Below, in pieces: positions 1-9,089 of a stretch of DNA of 14,030 nucleotides; positions within the stretch are counted from its first letter, which is position 1, and every line of letters begins with the position of its first letter. The notes beneath the pieces were generated by a model. That model was not told the origin of the DNA. It ran no database searches and saw nothing but the letters and a program-made list of their open reading frames with translations. Both the position numbers and the translations under genes were made by a program. This DNA is from Trileptium ribeirensis. Taxonomy: Eukaryota > Nematoda > Enoplea > Enoplida > Thoracostomopsidae. Location: the NCBI GenBank assembly GCA_030248225.1, contig JASANE010029987.1, positions 1 through 14,030 of the forward strand, read 5' to 3'.

Positions 1-490
1 TGTTGTGTCGCATTTGGTTCATGCCGGTTCGATATTGATTTGCACCGAGTTCATTGCAATTTGCACCGAATTGTTATAAGTTTACGTTGGTTTGCATTTG
101 AACTGCACCGAATTGACCATAATTTCTGTCGGTTTGGTCACCGTTTGCGTTAAATCGGCTTTGACTTGCACCGGTTTGATCGTAATTTGTCTCGACTCGG
201 TTCACGTTTAGTCGTGTTTGGGTTGCATCGAATTGGTATTTCTTTGCACCGAATTGAGCGTGGTTCGTGGCGCTTTAATCGCGGTTTCCACTGAGTCGTG
301 TTTGAGTTGTTCCGGGTTGGTAATTAATTGCACCGTAGAGATCGTAATTAATGTTAAATTGATCTTGGTTTGCATTGAGTCGCATTGATTTTGTACCGAA
401 TCGTTGTGTGGATGCACCGAAATAATCGTAGTTTGCGTTAGAATGGTCTCGATTTGCGTTGGATCGCTTTTGATTTGCACCGAATTGCAT
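1..490 (-). repeat. 21-bp coding minisatellite (heptad repeat in the Gag-like frame)
   Basis: Read on the minus strand, this stretch is a degenerate tandem array with a 21-base period. The recurring core resembles CAATTCGGTGCAAA or CAAACACGACTCAATGCAAAC. In the main frame (downstream of residue FGANQ near 480) it encodes seven-residue units such as KRSNANR, DHSNANY, DYFGAST, QRFGTKS, MRLNANQ and DQFNINY, rich in Asn, Gln, Arg and Tyr. Because 21 is a multiple of three, a second frame also stays open over about 208-594 and has its own heptad (for example DSVQNQC and DSMQTKI). The array reaches base 1, so its far end lies outside the window. Copies differ at many positions, which implies an old array. 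Period and frame are seen directly; a role as a low-complexity linker is inference. Confidence 0.75.
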
Positions 491-1155
491 TCGATATTCA
501 CCGATTGTTGTATTGTTTTTATTTTTTGCTCGACTGTTGTTGTTGCTCGTAAATCTCGATTGTGCGTCTTTTGCACCGGTGGCTTCTTGGTCATTGACCG
601 TAATTGTTATCGGGTATTCTTGCTCCGATTCTTTGTCGTTGTTCGGTACGTCCATACTTCGCCTCGGTTGAAGGGTCTTCGTTGATTTACGTTGTCTTGC
701 CACATTTCGATTCCTTCATTCGTCATCGGTATTTTGTGATTCTTTTCTTGGTTTTGATGGTGGAATCTGCGATTCGTTTTGGTCGAAACTTTGGCATGAT
801 TGTTGCAGTTCTTTAGTCAAAGGTGTATGCTTCTTTGTGAACTGCAATTGTTTTTTTTGTTGTTGAAATAGTTGCATCATTTTTCGTGTTTCTTTATCCC
901 GTTCTTCCATCGTTGTGTGAATAGTTGGTCGATGCTCGTTTCTTCTTGAAACGTTTCTTGTAAGTTTCTTCCGTTTTGTTATTGCTCTTGGCTTTCTGGC
1001 TCGATTGTATTTGGGTGTGGTTCTTGAGTTGTTTCTTTTGGTACTTCCATTGTGCTCTGATTTGTCGCTGTCGGTTTTCCGTTTTCGACGTTCTTTTCTT
1101 CCATCGTCGATTCTTTCGGGATTTCTGCGCTAGGTGGTGTTCTCTGAAGTGGCAT
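275..1155 (-). pseudogene. Broken Gag-like reading frame of a probable retroelement
   Basis: The frame reads from an ATG at 1155 to a TAA at 979-981 (58 codons, starting MPLQRTPPSAEIPKE; Glu, Pro and Thr rich). The same frame stays protein-like for about 20 more codons. A frame change near 910-930 then leads into MEERDKETRKMMQLFQQQKK, a charged, Gln-rich helix typical of a coiled coil. This second frame meets one TGA at 716-718 and then continues open to 275 through a basic stretch (RQRKSTKTLQPRRSM) and into the 21-bp heptad array. So the copy carries at least one stop at 979, one frame change and one TGA. The helix with repeated Met, Leu and Gln resembles N-terminal Gag regions of insect Ty3/Gypsy-type elements. 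No zinc knuckle, protease or reverse transcriptase is visible, because pol would lie left of the window. It could instead be ORF1 of another element or a low-complexity host gene. It lies antisense to the PROPPIN exons, probably inside one of that gene's introns. Confidence 0.4.
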
Positions 1156-1601
1156 TTAATACTTTAAAATTTAAACAGGCTTGCGTAAAACGTCCTGGTT
1201 ATGTGGACTACTAATTGCTACTATATAAATAACTTGTACTTTGGCGTTTGCTTTATTTAGGCTTCCTTTTTGCAACGTGCTCTCTGATTGTTATACTAGC
1301 ATAATAACGCCAAAGCACAAAAAAAATTTCACTTAGCACCTTCTGGTAACACACCCGCGTTATGATTGGTGAATATGATTACCATCGACCCTTGGTTTTA
1401 GTAAATTATATTATGCACCAGCTGCTATTCAGCATGAGTATGTACTCCAGCAAATAAATATAACATGTTTGTTATATTCGCAATAGCAATTGTTATCAAA
1501 TTTTAAAAGCAAAGGTTTATATGATTACAATTTCGTCGAAATTCCACAACTTTCGTTTTTTCAAAGATTTGTACGTAAATACACATTCTTGGGTATTTTA
1601 G
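1156..1601. other. Non-coding stretch, with inverted repeat at 1234-1320
   Basis: AT-rich sequence between the Gag-like start and the PROPPIN exon. It should contain the 5' untranslated region or LTR of the element if the Gag reading is right. I could not define LTR ends or a primer binding site with confidence. The clear structure is an inverted repeat: 1234-1248 (TTGTACTTTGGCGTT) pairs with 1306-1320 (AACGCCAAAGCACAA), with 14 of 15 positions matching across a 57-base spacer. The last bases, up to AG at 1600-1601, form the pyrimidine tract and acceptor of the next exon. Confidence 0.5.
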
Positions 1602-1735
1602 CCTCGCGCATGCGGGCTTCTTGCCGAAGTATTTCAGTAGCAAGTGGTCATACGCTCGCTTTCAAGTGCCTGATGGTGGCAAAACATCTGGGCCTTGCAT
1701 TTGCGCTTTTAGTGCGGATCAATCTTCTGTGATAG
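1602..1735 (+). CDS. Penultimate coding exon of a WIPI3/WDR45B-like PROPPIN
   Basis: PROPPINs are seven-bladed beta-propellers that bind PI3P and PI(3,5)P2 on membranes and act in autophagosome formation. After the acceptor (TATTTTAG at 1594-1601), base 1602 completes a codon and 44 codons follow. They include [16 protein letters not shown], then [15 protein letters not shown] and SSVI. The [11 protein letters not shown] and (S/G)PCICAF blocks with their spacing are hallmarks of WDR45B/WIPI3 near the start of the last propeller blade. The exon ends in phase 1 at G1735, and GTACGT at 1736 is a good donor. A small insertion (GKTS) appears between VPDG and GPCICAF compared with the vertebrate protein as I recall it. 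The phosphoinositide-binding FRRG motif would be encoded upstream, outside the window. A longer plus-strand ATG frame at 1490-1732 is in another frame and is a shadow. No disabling change is seen. Confidence 0.88.
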
Positions 1736-1877
1736 GTACGTAATTATATTCGATTAAATTTAATGTCAGCGTAGGTGGCGATTGTACACTCTGCCACTGC
1801 TAGCAAGGGTGTCATAATTCTAAGTGTATACTGCATGTCAAATTTTTTCAATTATAATAGTCACTTTTGGAAAAAAA

Positions 1878-2235
1878 TTAATTTAATTTAAAAGTACTTG
1901 CTAAATTATTTCTCATATTACATCATCAACTTATTCCCTAAATCCAAAAGTTATCATTAAGGTTTTTTAATGGTGTTAAGCATTTAAGCTTTAATTTATT
2001 TTAGAAGTACTTGCTAAATTATTTCTCATATTACATCATCAACTTATTGCCTAAATCCAAAAGTTATCATTAAGGTTTTTAATTGTATTAAGCATTTAAA
2101 GTTTAATTTATTTTAAACGTACTTGCTAAATTATTTGCTATATGACATCAACTTATTTTCTAAAATGCAAAAGTTATCCTGTAAGGCAATTTAATTGTTT
2201 AAAAATTTTATGATTAATATATTTAGAATTTTGTT
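1878..2235. repeat. 113-bp intronic tandem repeat, three copies
   Basis: Three head-to-tail copies share the core ACTTGCTAAATTATTT, then CAACTTATT, AAAAGTTATC and AAGCATTTAA blocks. The matching GTACTTGC anchor occurs at 1894, 2007 and 2119, giving periods of 113 and 112 bases. Copies 1 and 2 are nearly identical over most of the unit. Copy 3 is more diverged: it has TTATTTGCTATATGACATC in place of TTATTTCTCATATTACATC, and its tail differs. The array is very AT-rich and has no coding potential. Such short arrays occur in satellite seeds and inside non-autonomous elements (some Helitron-like elements carry them), but no element ends were found here. Confidence 0.85.
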
Positions 2236-2947
2236 TAAAATTTAGAATCTTCTATTCTGACTCGACCCGAGTCCATTCGGCCTACTTTTACGGCCAGAAG
2301 GAGTTGGAATTCGTTTTTGGAATTGATTTAATACTTAAAACCTTCGAGTATCACGTTGGGGATCCCCAACCCGACGGCCTTGAAGGGGCCTGCCTCCACC
2401 GAAAACGCAGAATTAAAATATTTTACTAATTTGTCGAAACTCTCGCCGTGTCTTCGTAGGAGTGTCCGCTATCGGGCACCATTTTAAAACTCATCAATAT
2501 CGAGTCGGAATCACAAACCCAACGACCCGACAGGGGTCCGCCCCTACCCAAAACTTCAAATGTAATAACTCAAAATTGCTGAAAGGAATTTTTTACTCCA
2601 CAGATAGAGGCCCGTTAGGCCTTCAATTTGAGCCATTAAGCCCGGCAAAGCGTGGCCCGTTCAAAAGTTATAGGAAGTCCGAACCCGAGCAGCGCAACCG
2701 CCGCTCAGGATTTAGTTCAAATTTCTTAAATAGTACTTCTTTCGTAAGTAGGTTTTGGTCTTGCTTTTACATGTATTTTCGATGATAAGAAAAAAATATT
2801 AATTTTCCTAGCGTTGATATCGCTCATTTTGAACGTTAATATTTCTGTATTTCAAGGTTATCGATATCGCCAACCGCGATATTGGGTCTCGGCCCGACGG
2901 ATCAATTTTTGTGAGGTCCTAGTAAATCGATAAATAAGGTCGAGCTT

Positions 2948-2978
2948 AGCCCCTGTGCAAAACAGCCCCTGTGCAAAA
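2948..2978. repeat. Short direct duplication
   Basis: AGCCCCTGTGCAAAA occurs at 2948-2962 and again at 2964-2978, separated by one C (period 16). The copies are identical, so the duplication is probably recent, consistent with replication slippage. Confidence 0.9.
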
Positions 2979-3980
2979 TTTCACAGAGAAAGGCTGGCAA
3001 ATTAGAGGAATTGAAAATTATAGGTTTTCCCCGGCCCCTGTCGAGTTAGACCAAGAATCTCGGTCGAACTTTCGGGAAGCGAGCTACCTACGGATACGAA
3101 CCAAGCGAAATTCAGTTAGTACAATTTGTTACGGTGGTACCGCCAACCGGACTTACCGTTTACGCGCCCGTCTTGATAAACTGGGATCACTAGAAATGTT
3201 AGCCAAATTTTAGTAACAAATAGAGCTCTTTTGGAGAGCCGTTTTCAAGTTGAAATAGCTTAAGCTTTAGTACTTTTAGGATAGTGCCGATGACCTACGA
3301 GGTATTGCCACGTATAGTTAGTTCTAGTTTTAGTCAAATTTGTAGGTACCTGAATAAAATTTTAACCCCTGAACCTACACCCTAAAGTTGGACTATGTTA
3401 ACGTGTAGCCTCCGAAGTTGGCAACAATTAATCGGACTCAGAGAATTTCTAAGTTGTGTCATGAACTAGGCACTCGCTCAAGCTCGTACCTCGCCCCACC
3501 TTGGGGCCTTTACGTTGCAGTAATAATGAATAGCCCGATCGCCTTAGAAAAATTTCCACATTAGGGAATTGAGTTGAAATATTCAATGAATTAAGAAGAT
3601 CAATCCAGCAAGCCAAGTTTCTACGCCCGTTTGAACCAGTAGAAATTTGGAATGCCCCAAATCGGCTCATTGCTCAGTGGCCTACCTGCACGCTTAAGCA
3701 TAGCGTTTTGTTATTGATCATGGATTGAGCAAGCAATCAATTCTTACACTTGGGAAAACTGTCATAGGACGAGAAAAGAAAATTGTCAAACGTTTGTTGA
3801 CCCTCACAGGCACGCCAAACACCTTAAACCGTTAATTTAGTATAATCTTTTGGTCCAAATCGAGTACTACAATCAGTATACAATGCTATTGCACAAGCTA
3901 TTAGATTTGCCTCCAGTTCTGGAGCTTTACCTTTTGATTGAATTACCGCTGAATACCGAGTTAACGCTGTAGAAGTGGAC

Positions 3981-4012
3981 GTTGAAGGCTAAGGCAACGC
4001 CTTCAACCTTTT
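3981..4012. repeat. 9-bp perfect hairpin followed by a T run
   Basis: GTTGAAGGC (3981-3989) pairs perfectly with GCCTTCAAC (3999-4007) across a nine-base loop, and CTTTTT follows at once. In a bacterium this would pass as an intrinsic terminator. Within a eukaryotic intron it has no assigned role and may be chance. Confidence 0.6.
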
Positions 4013-6257
4013 TGCAAGATTAGTAGTAGTCCGTTTGGAGCTCTCCAATGGAGTGAGCTAGGTTTATGAATTGCCCGAATGTGATATTACCCAATCGTCA
4101 CTTATTAGGACGCGAAATACCCTAATCTGCACTCCTGAGCTTAGATTTTAGGGATTCTTTTCTTTACCACTCGTGGTATCGCCGTATTTTTTGGAAAATA
4201 CATAGAGTATTGTCCCGCCGAGCCAAGCATGAACGAAGGTCCTAAGTGAGCCACGATTCACCCTTAAATCGAAGATTTATCGCTTTTGCTTGGATCCGGC
4301 GCGATCCAGCGTGTTCTAAAATTGGATAAATTGGGCAGTGAAAATAAAATATCAAAATGCCTAGTGTTGATAAAGTATATTTAATGTACGCAACACATAG
4401 TAAATTTTAGTTGTAATTTTAGTGCAGATTTTGTATTGGCAAACTCCAAAAAAGTCAGAGAATTCGGTCCCAACTTCGCCCTACGGGGACCTATAAGCCA
4501 CCTAGAAAATCTCGTATCATACCTAGTTTGAACCTTGCTGGCTCGTGATTTTGGACACGAAACCGTCCGATTTTTCACACTTATGTAGATTTTGAAATGA
4601 GTACGAACCAAGGTCTGAAAATTCACCTATCGTTGTTACCATATTTGGAGGACGTCTTGTAGGAACCTGGAACAACAAGTCACTGGTTGCACCCTATTAT
4701 TAGTGAGAAAAAATTTGTATCATACCCATGGTTACCGTACGTATGTATGTATGCTAGTAGGAAAAATGATAATGTACCATTGTCACACTAAAGAAAAATT
4801 TGGGAGTCGTACCGGTGATCACCTTACAATCTTACCGTTATATCGATATGTACCATTATTCTTTTGTTGTAATAATCTGTTGTATGTTAATCCAATCGCT
4901 ACTTTACCTCAGTTACAAATATTCACCTATCATGTACCATAGACGTGATTAGGATGAGCAAGATCGAGACCCGCAAGCCCACATTGTACGCTTCGTCTCG
5001 TAAACTTCATTTGCACCCGTTATATTACCGCCTTTCGCTTACATGAACCTACTGTTTCGTCGGAGTACCCCTAGAAGCAACCGTAGTACCGAGCGAGTAG
5101 TTAGTTGAATGGCACCTCTCTCGATAAATAACCATTTTACGTTTCGTGTCACTCACCTGTATTTGCTTTTGCCCTGACCCGCTCTAAATGAGTGAGCGCA
5201 GCTGTCGTTAGAAAAGGCTCAGTAGTTTACGCCATGGTTCGAATCAGATGTGAGAGTTCTATGAAAAAGGCGATGACTCCGCAACTTGGCCCGTTTGTCG
5301 CTCTGCTCATTCTCCTAATAGGGTACCATAATAGTGACATTGTACCTATTGTATTCGCTCGTACAGTATGTTCTTGTCCATGTACGATTTTGACTCGTCA
5401 ATAAACGCTAAATCAAACCCAAGTAGTCCATGCGTTTCGTTGACCCTAGTAGCGATAGATATTAGAAGTGGTTTGAAATCCCTCACCCCTATCGACGACC
5501 CACGTTCAGGTTTGGCACACGCATTGAAGAAGCAAACCTTAGTGTGACTCGCCGATTTCAATTCAATTGTATCATTGTGTGAGTACGACTCGTGCGACCA
5601 ATAAGGAAAACTTACCGCACCATTAAAAATTTCGATGAACACCCAGAATAGCAAATCACACGCGAATCCGACTAGTGGGGGCCACTGGCTAAATAAATTA
5701 ACCGTTCGAGAATTTAGGAAAACCAATCAAATCCGAATACCGTTTAAATACACTTCTAGTTAAACGATGATAGGGAATAGTGGTATGGTCTCTTTGGCCT
5801 GGGATCAGGTGACGGAGCCAACCTCCTAGGGACCTCAAAGCTAGTACCGCTTAGGCTACGTGCGCAACCCGTCCGACAGGGTCAGAACACATCCTGTGAA
5901 GCGCTCGTGTGGTTTGCTAATCTCCGTGATTACTTGGGTCTGACCTGAATCCGAAAATTGAACCCATTAGGTCCGCCCTCGAGGTTACGATAGTCGGGGT
6001 CTTATGGGCATTACGTTTGTAGAAGTGCGTAATGCAGCAGCGTCACGTCGATCTGATACACTTAGCAAGACATATAAAATGTTATGATATTAGTCCTTTT
6101 GTGTTTATTTTTTGTAGGAATGTAGTATATAATGCTTTGAGATCGTATCTTATGAAAGTCAAAGGCGCTAAGGCATTTTTAGATTATCCTCCAGCGCATC
6201 TCTTGCAAAATCCAGCAATATTAAGATTGTGTAACCTGAATTTTTTGTTAATTTTAG

Positions 6258-6355
6258 TGGTATGTGCCGACGGAAGCTTCTACAAGGTGATGTTCAACAG
6301 CAAAGGCGAATGCACGAGACAGTCGTACGAAATGTTTCTGCAATTGTCTGATTGA
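6258..6355 (+). CDS. Last coding exon of the WIPI3/WDR45B-like PROPPIN
   Basis: The exon opens after TTTTAG (6252-6257) in phase 1 and completes a Val codon with the previous exon. It encodes VCADGSFYKVMFNSKGEC and then TRQSYEMFLQLSD before TGA at 6353-6355. The C-A-D-G-S-(F/Y)-Y-K, F-N-x-K-G-E-C and F-L-x-x-(S/T)-D blocks are the conserved C-terminal strands of the WIPI3/WDR45B propeller, where the last blade closes. The end falls close to where the vertebrate protein ends, which has a few extra acidic or basic residues. The two exons in the window give about 76 residues of a protein that is usually about 340-350 residues long. The reading frame also stays open upstream into the intron to 6032, but that part does not resemble the family. 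A second T-rich acceptor at 6117 would create an in-frame stop with the phase-1 donor. Confidence 0.9.
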
Positions 6356-6427
6356 TAAATAGTTAGGGATTTAGCTAAATGTATTAACGATCAACATTTC
6401 ATTCGCGTGAACCTCGTTATCATTTAT

Positions 6428-6433
6428 AATAAA
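6428..6433 (+). promoter_or_regulatory. Poly(A) signal AATAAA after the PROPPIN stop
   Basis: A canonical AATAAA lies 72 bases after the TGA, in an AT-rich 3' region. Position and orientation fit the 3' end of the PROPPIN transcript; the cleavage site cannot be fixed from sequence alone. Confidence 0.6.
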
Positions 6434-6435
6434 TT

Positions 6436-9089
6436 ATGGTAGAATGATTCGTTACAAAAATATAGTTTTTATCCGATGCTATGCTTGTACATTACACTGC
6501 TGTGCCGATTTGTTCAAACGTTATTAATAGGTAACGAAAGTTATGTCTATGTATTAATATAGGTTGATTCGGTCAAGCTATAGTGGTGGATTTGTCCCTT
6601 CTGTTTTCCATAAGTTTTGATATAGTTTGATATTGTATAATAGCGGGTGTTTGAGAACGGCAATGGCAAGATAATGGTAGATTATGTATAATCCTTTTGG
6701 GATTCTTAGCCTGTTATTAGTATTTTAGCATAATGAAATTTTACTATATCATTTTTGTGAGTATACTGTAAGATATCTTTAATTATCTTTATGGTCATCA
6801 TCCCAAGTAGGATATTCATAGCGTGTGTCGGGTTTTTTTGAGAAATTGCGTTGATCGTATTTGCGTGGGTTTGAATCCCCAATGAAACTTAATAATATGA
6901 CGAGGTATCTTTCATAATAGCGCTTTCACACAATTGTATAATTTGATTTGAATACAAAATATGTGCTACATTTGACTACCTGTTTTAATTCGCTCGTTAA
7001 ATTTTTTACTGAGGATCAACCATTACTATCAGTAGTGTACAATGTTTACTCACTAACGTTTACACAGGTTGTTGAACTGTGATATGGAGTTGACACCCGA
7101 ATTTGTTGCTGGATAGCAGATTGGGAAGATGAAACGTTTGGGATTGGTTTTTTCTCCGGAAAGATGTTTCACGATAGATCTTTAGGGGATCGCAGACATT
7201 GATAGAAGTAAGTGCATGTGCGCCGCACAACGGACGCGCTGAAATGGAGTGAAATTATTTCAAATGGTAGGTGGAGCGCAATAACAAATATAGTGGTCCC
7301 AATTTAGCCATCGATGTCTTGAAGGTTTTTTCCGCACGCTGTTGAAATTCTAGCTCATTTCCTTTTAGTCGCCTTTTCGTGGATTCCTTTATTAGTTAAT
7401 GGGCGCTGTAACCGAAATGACTAATTGTTGAAAGAGCTGTTCAAAAAAGTGCAGGTTCTCTTCCTGTACTGGTTCGGCGTTAGCTGGTGTATGATGAAAG
7501 TGGATCCCTTTCTATGTCGTGTACCCTGGGCGGCGAATGCAGTTGGTAATAAATTCATTATTACGAAGCTAAAATGCGAAAAAATATATATAGTTCACAG
7601 TCAATAATGATATTCTTGCGATGCCCCGGTATAGATTTACAATTTGCGGGCGTCACGGACCTGAAAAGTTCTCTGAGCCCGCGGGTACGGACCCAGTATG
7701 GTAGACTAGCTTCTAATTTTGGCGGGTACACGCGGGCGCAAAAAATTTTGAGTGCACACACCTCTAGGTGCCACACAATCCCGTACTCGACTTTTTTGTG
7801 CCTACTAAGAAATGACATTAGATGAAAAATAGCTGTTTTAGCCCCGCGATCCGTCCCGCTTGCGGTGGTTGGATTTGTGTTATAAGTTACATGTATTGGT
7901 ATATATTTGTAGTATACATACAAATGTATCTATAAAGTAAAGGAAAATGGCGACTGTACATGGTTATACACATACATATATAGACAAACTTATGACACGG
8001 AAATGGGAAAATGTTTCAGCCGAACCAAGAGTATCATGAGACGGCTATAGGCTGACCGTGATTTTTTGTACTGCTGAAGCAGGGGGATAAGGGAATCGTG
8101 CTACATCAATTTTTTGGTATATTTGTACTCTGTTCGACGGTTTATGATCATTTTACAAAATTTTTTTTTCATTTACCAAGGTACGTTAAAAATCGAAAAT
8201 TTCATTCCGAATTTCGACTATAATGCACCATTCCAAACAGCTCGACCAGGCAAGTCTGGTACTAATTTTCGCACATAGACCACACATTGATGAATTATTT
8301 AAAAAATAACTAAGATGCACTTACATATTATATTTTAGACCCGATACATCTTCCGGATTTGGTGAACCATGGCCTCAAATGCATGAGCGGTAAACTGTTG
8401 ACGCCATCCACCTATTCATCCGGAACACCCCTACCTTCTCGAAAAAATATTCTGGGTATGAATTTTGCGTTATCATTATTAACGAAATTTCTACCACCGA
8501 GCCTTGTTTCCGGCGAGATAACACACGATTATATTTTTGACGAAAAAACGTTGGCTCGTGAAGCTAAACGTCAATCCCTGGGCCTCCTTGCATAAGATTT
8601 TGGCAATTGTCGCATCCATAACCCACAGAAATGTCCCGGCAATATTTGTACCAGTCACATGCCGCGTGCTCCGAAACGCCAACTTCGTCCACAATGAAAC
8701 CGCTGCTTTAATTTTTGATGAAACCGACTATAATCAGAAGAATATTATGAAGAGGCGGTTTATGATTAAATAAAAGAAAGAATTAATATGAATTGAATAT
8801 TTCTTTCGACAGTCTTTACTGTCAGAACACCGCCATTATAAATTGTCCTGTCGCACCATATCACCCCTCTTAGCCAGATAGCAAGGGCTCGCACAATTAC
8901 GTATATAACTATTACTAGTTAACAAAGTTTAGGCAAGTGTTCAATGGAACTGTCATAATTTGCCGCTATTCGGGAAACGTCAACAAAGTTTACATTTAAA
9001 TGTCCAATTTCGTCTTGCCGATAACATTGTCTGGGGCAATGGTATTATATTTTTTATTATTTTTGGTCTACCGAGGCTAGTCATATTTC
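6436..9089. other. AT-rich stretch with no recognised gene
   Basis: Several short open frames lie here: 7425-7607 plus, 7561-7923 minus (120 codons), 8359-8595 plus and 8537-8773 plus. None has a recognised domain, and they overlap in conflicting frames. GC is somewhat higher around 7640-7760 and 8350-8720, which could mark old coding or mobile-element fragments. An AG preceded by TATTATATTTT ends at 8339 and resembles a splice acceptor next to the 8359-8595 frame, but no partner exon is visible. Typical fly-like CATACATATATA tracts occur around 7970. Confidence 0.4.

Larger units (their letters stand above)
2240..6040. other. GC-shifted intronic block with no recognised gene
   Basis: Composition changes after the tandem repeat. 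Sampled 60-base lines reach 50-60 % G+C (for example 3481-3540, 5821-5880 and 5881-5940), while lines outside the block are nearer 27-28 % (8101-8160, 13681-13740). GC falls again in part of the block (near 4381). Short open frames exist on both strands, the longest being the minus-strand 126 codons at 5346-5726, but none shows a family motif I recognise. No reverse transcriptase, integrase or transposase signature was seen. Internal features include a 16-bp perfect palindrome (2355-2370), a 15-base direct duplication (2948-2978), a 9-bp hairpin with a following T run (3981-4012) and a short GTATGTATGTATG tract (4741-4753). It may be an old, unrecognised mobile element or simply intron sequence. 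Confidence 0.45.
1736..6257 (+). other. 4.5 kb phase-1 intron of the PROPPIN gene
   Basis: The donor GTACGT starts at 1736 and the acceptor TTAATTTTAG ends at 6257. The flanking exons join in phase 1 as codon G|TG, giving SSVI followed by VVCADGSFYK, which matches the uninterrupted family pattern (V-I-x-x-C-A-D-G-S-x-Y-K). The intron contains, in order, AT-rich sequence (1736-1877), a 113-bp tandem repeat (1878-2235), a long GC-shifted block (about 2240-6040) and an AT-rich 3' part with the pyrimidine tract. Boundaries are supported by conserved protein on both sides and by phase; no transcript was available. Confidence 0.85.

Noticed and set aside
1..490. CRISPR-like array
   Set aside because: The units are contiguous 21-base repeats without spacers, degenerate and in frame; this is a minisatellite.
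404..816. Plus-strand cysteine-, valine- and phenylalanine-rich frames at 404-685 and 604-816
   Set aside because: They are complements of the minus-strand Gag-like frame and its 21-bp repeat, with no motif of their own.
1490..1732. 80-codon plus-strand ATG frame over the PROPPIN exon
   Set aside because: It is a shadow: the conserved protein is in a different frame beginning at the splice acceptor.
5216..5245. tRNA-like A-box (GGCTCAGTAG) and B-box (GGTTCGAATC)
   Set aside because: The two boxes are only 20 bases apart, too close for a tRNA or a tRNA-derived SINE head, and no cloverleaf can be drawn.
6008..6035. GCATTACG/CGTAATGC inverted repeat as a Helitron 3' hairpin
   Set aside because: Eight-base arms with a 12-base loop are expected a few times by chance in 14 kb, and no CTRR terminus follows.
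6032..6257. Upstream extension of the last PROPPIN exon (open frame back to 6032, second acceptor at 6117)
   Set aside because: The extension does not resemble the family. Using the acceptor at 6117 with the phase-1 donor at 1735 gives an in-frame TAG, while 6257 restores the conserved sequence exactly.
6868..6878. B-box-like GGTTTGAATCC
   Set aside because: No A-box or acceptor stem at the right distance, and the T-stem pairing is incomplete; probably chance.
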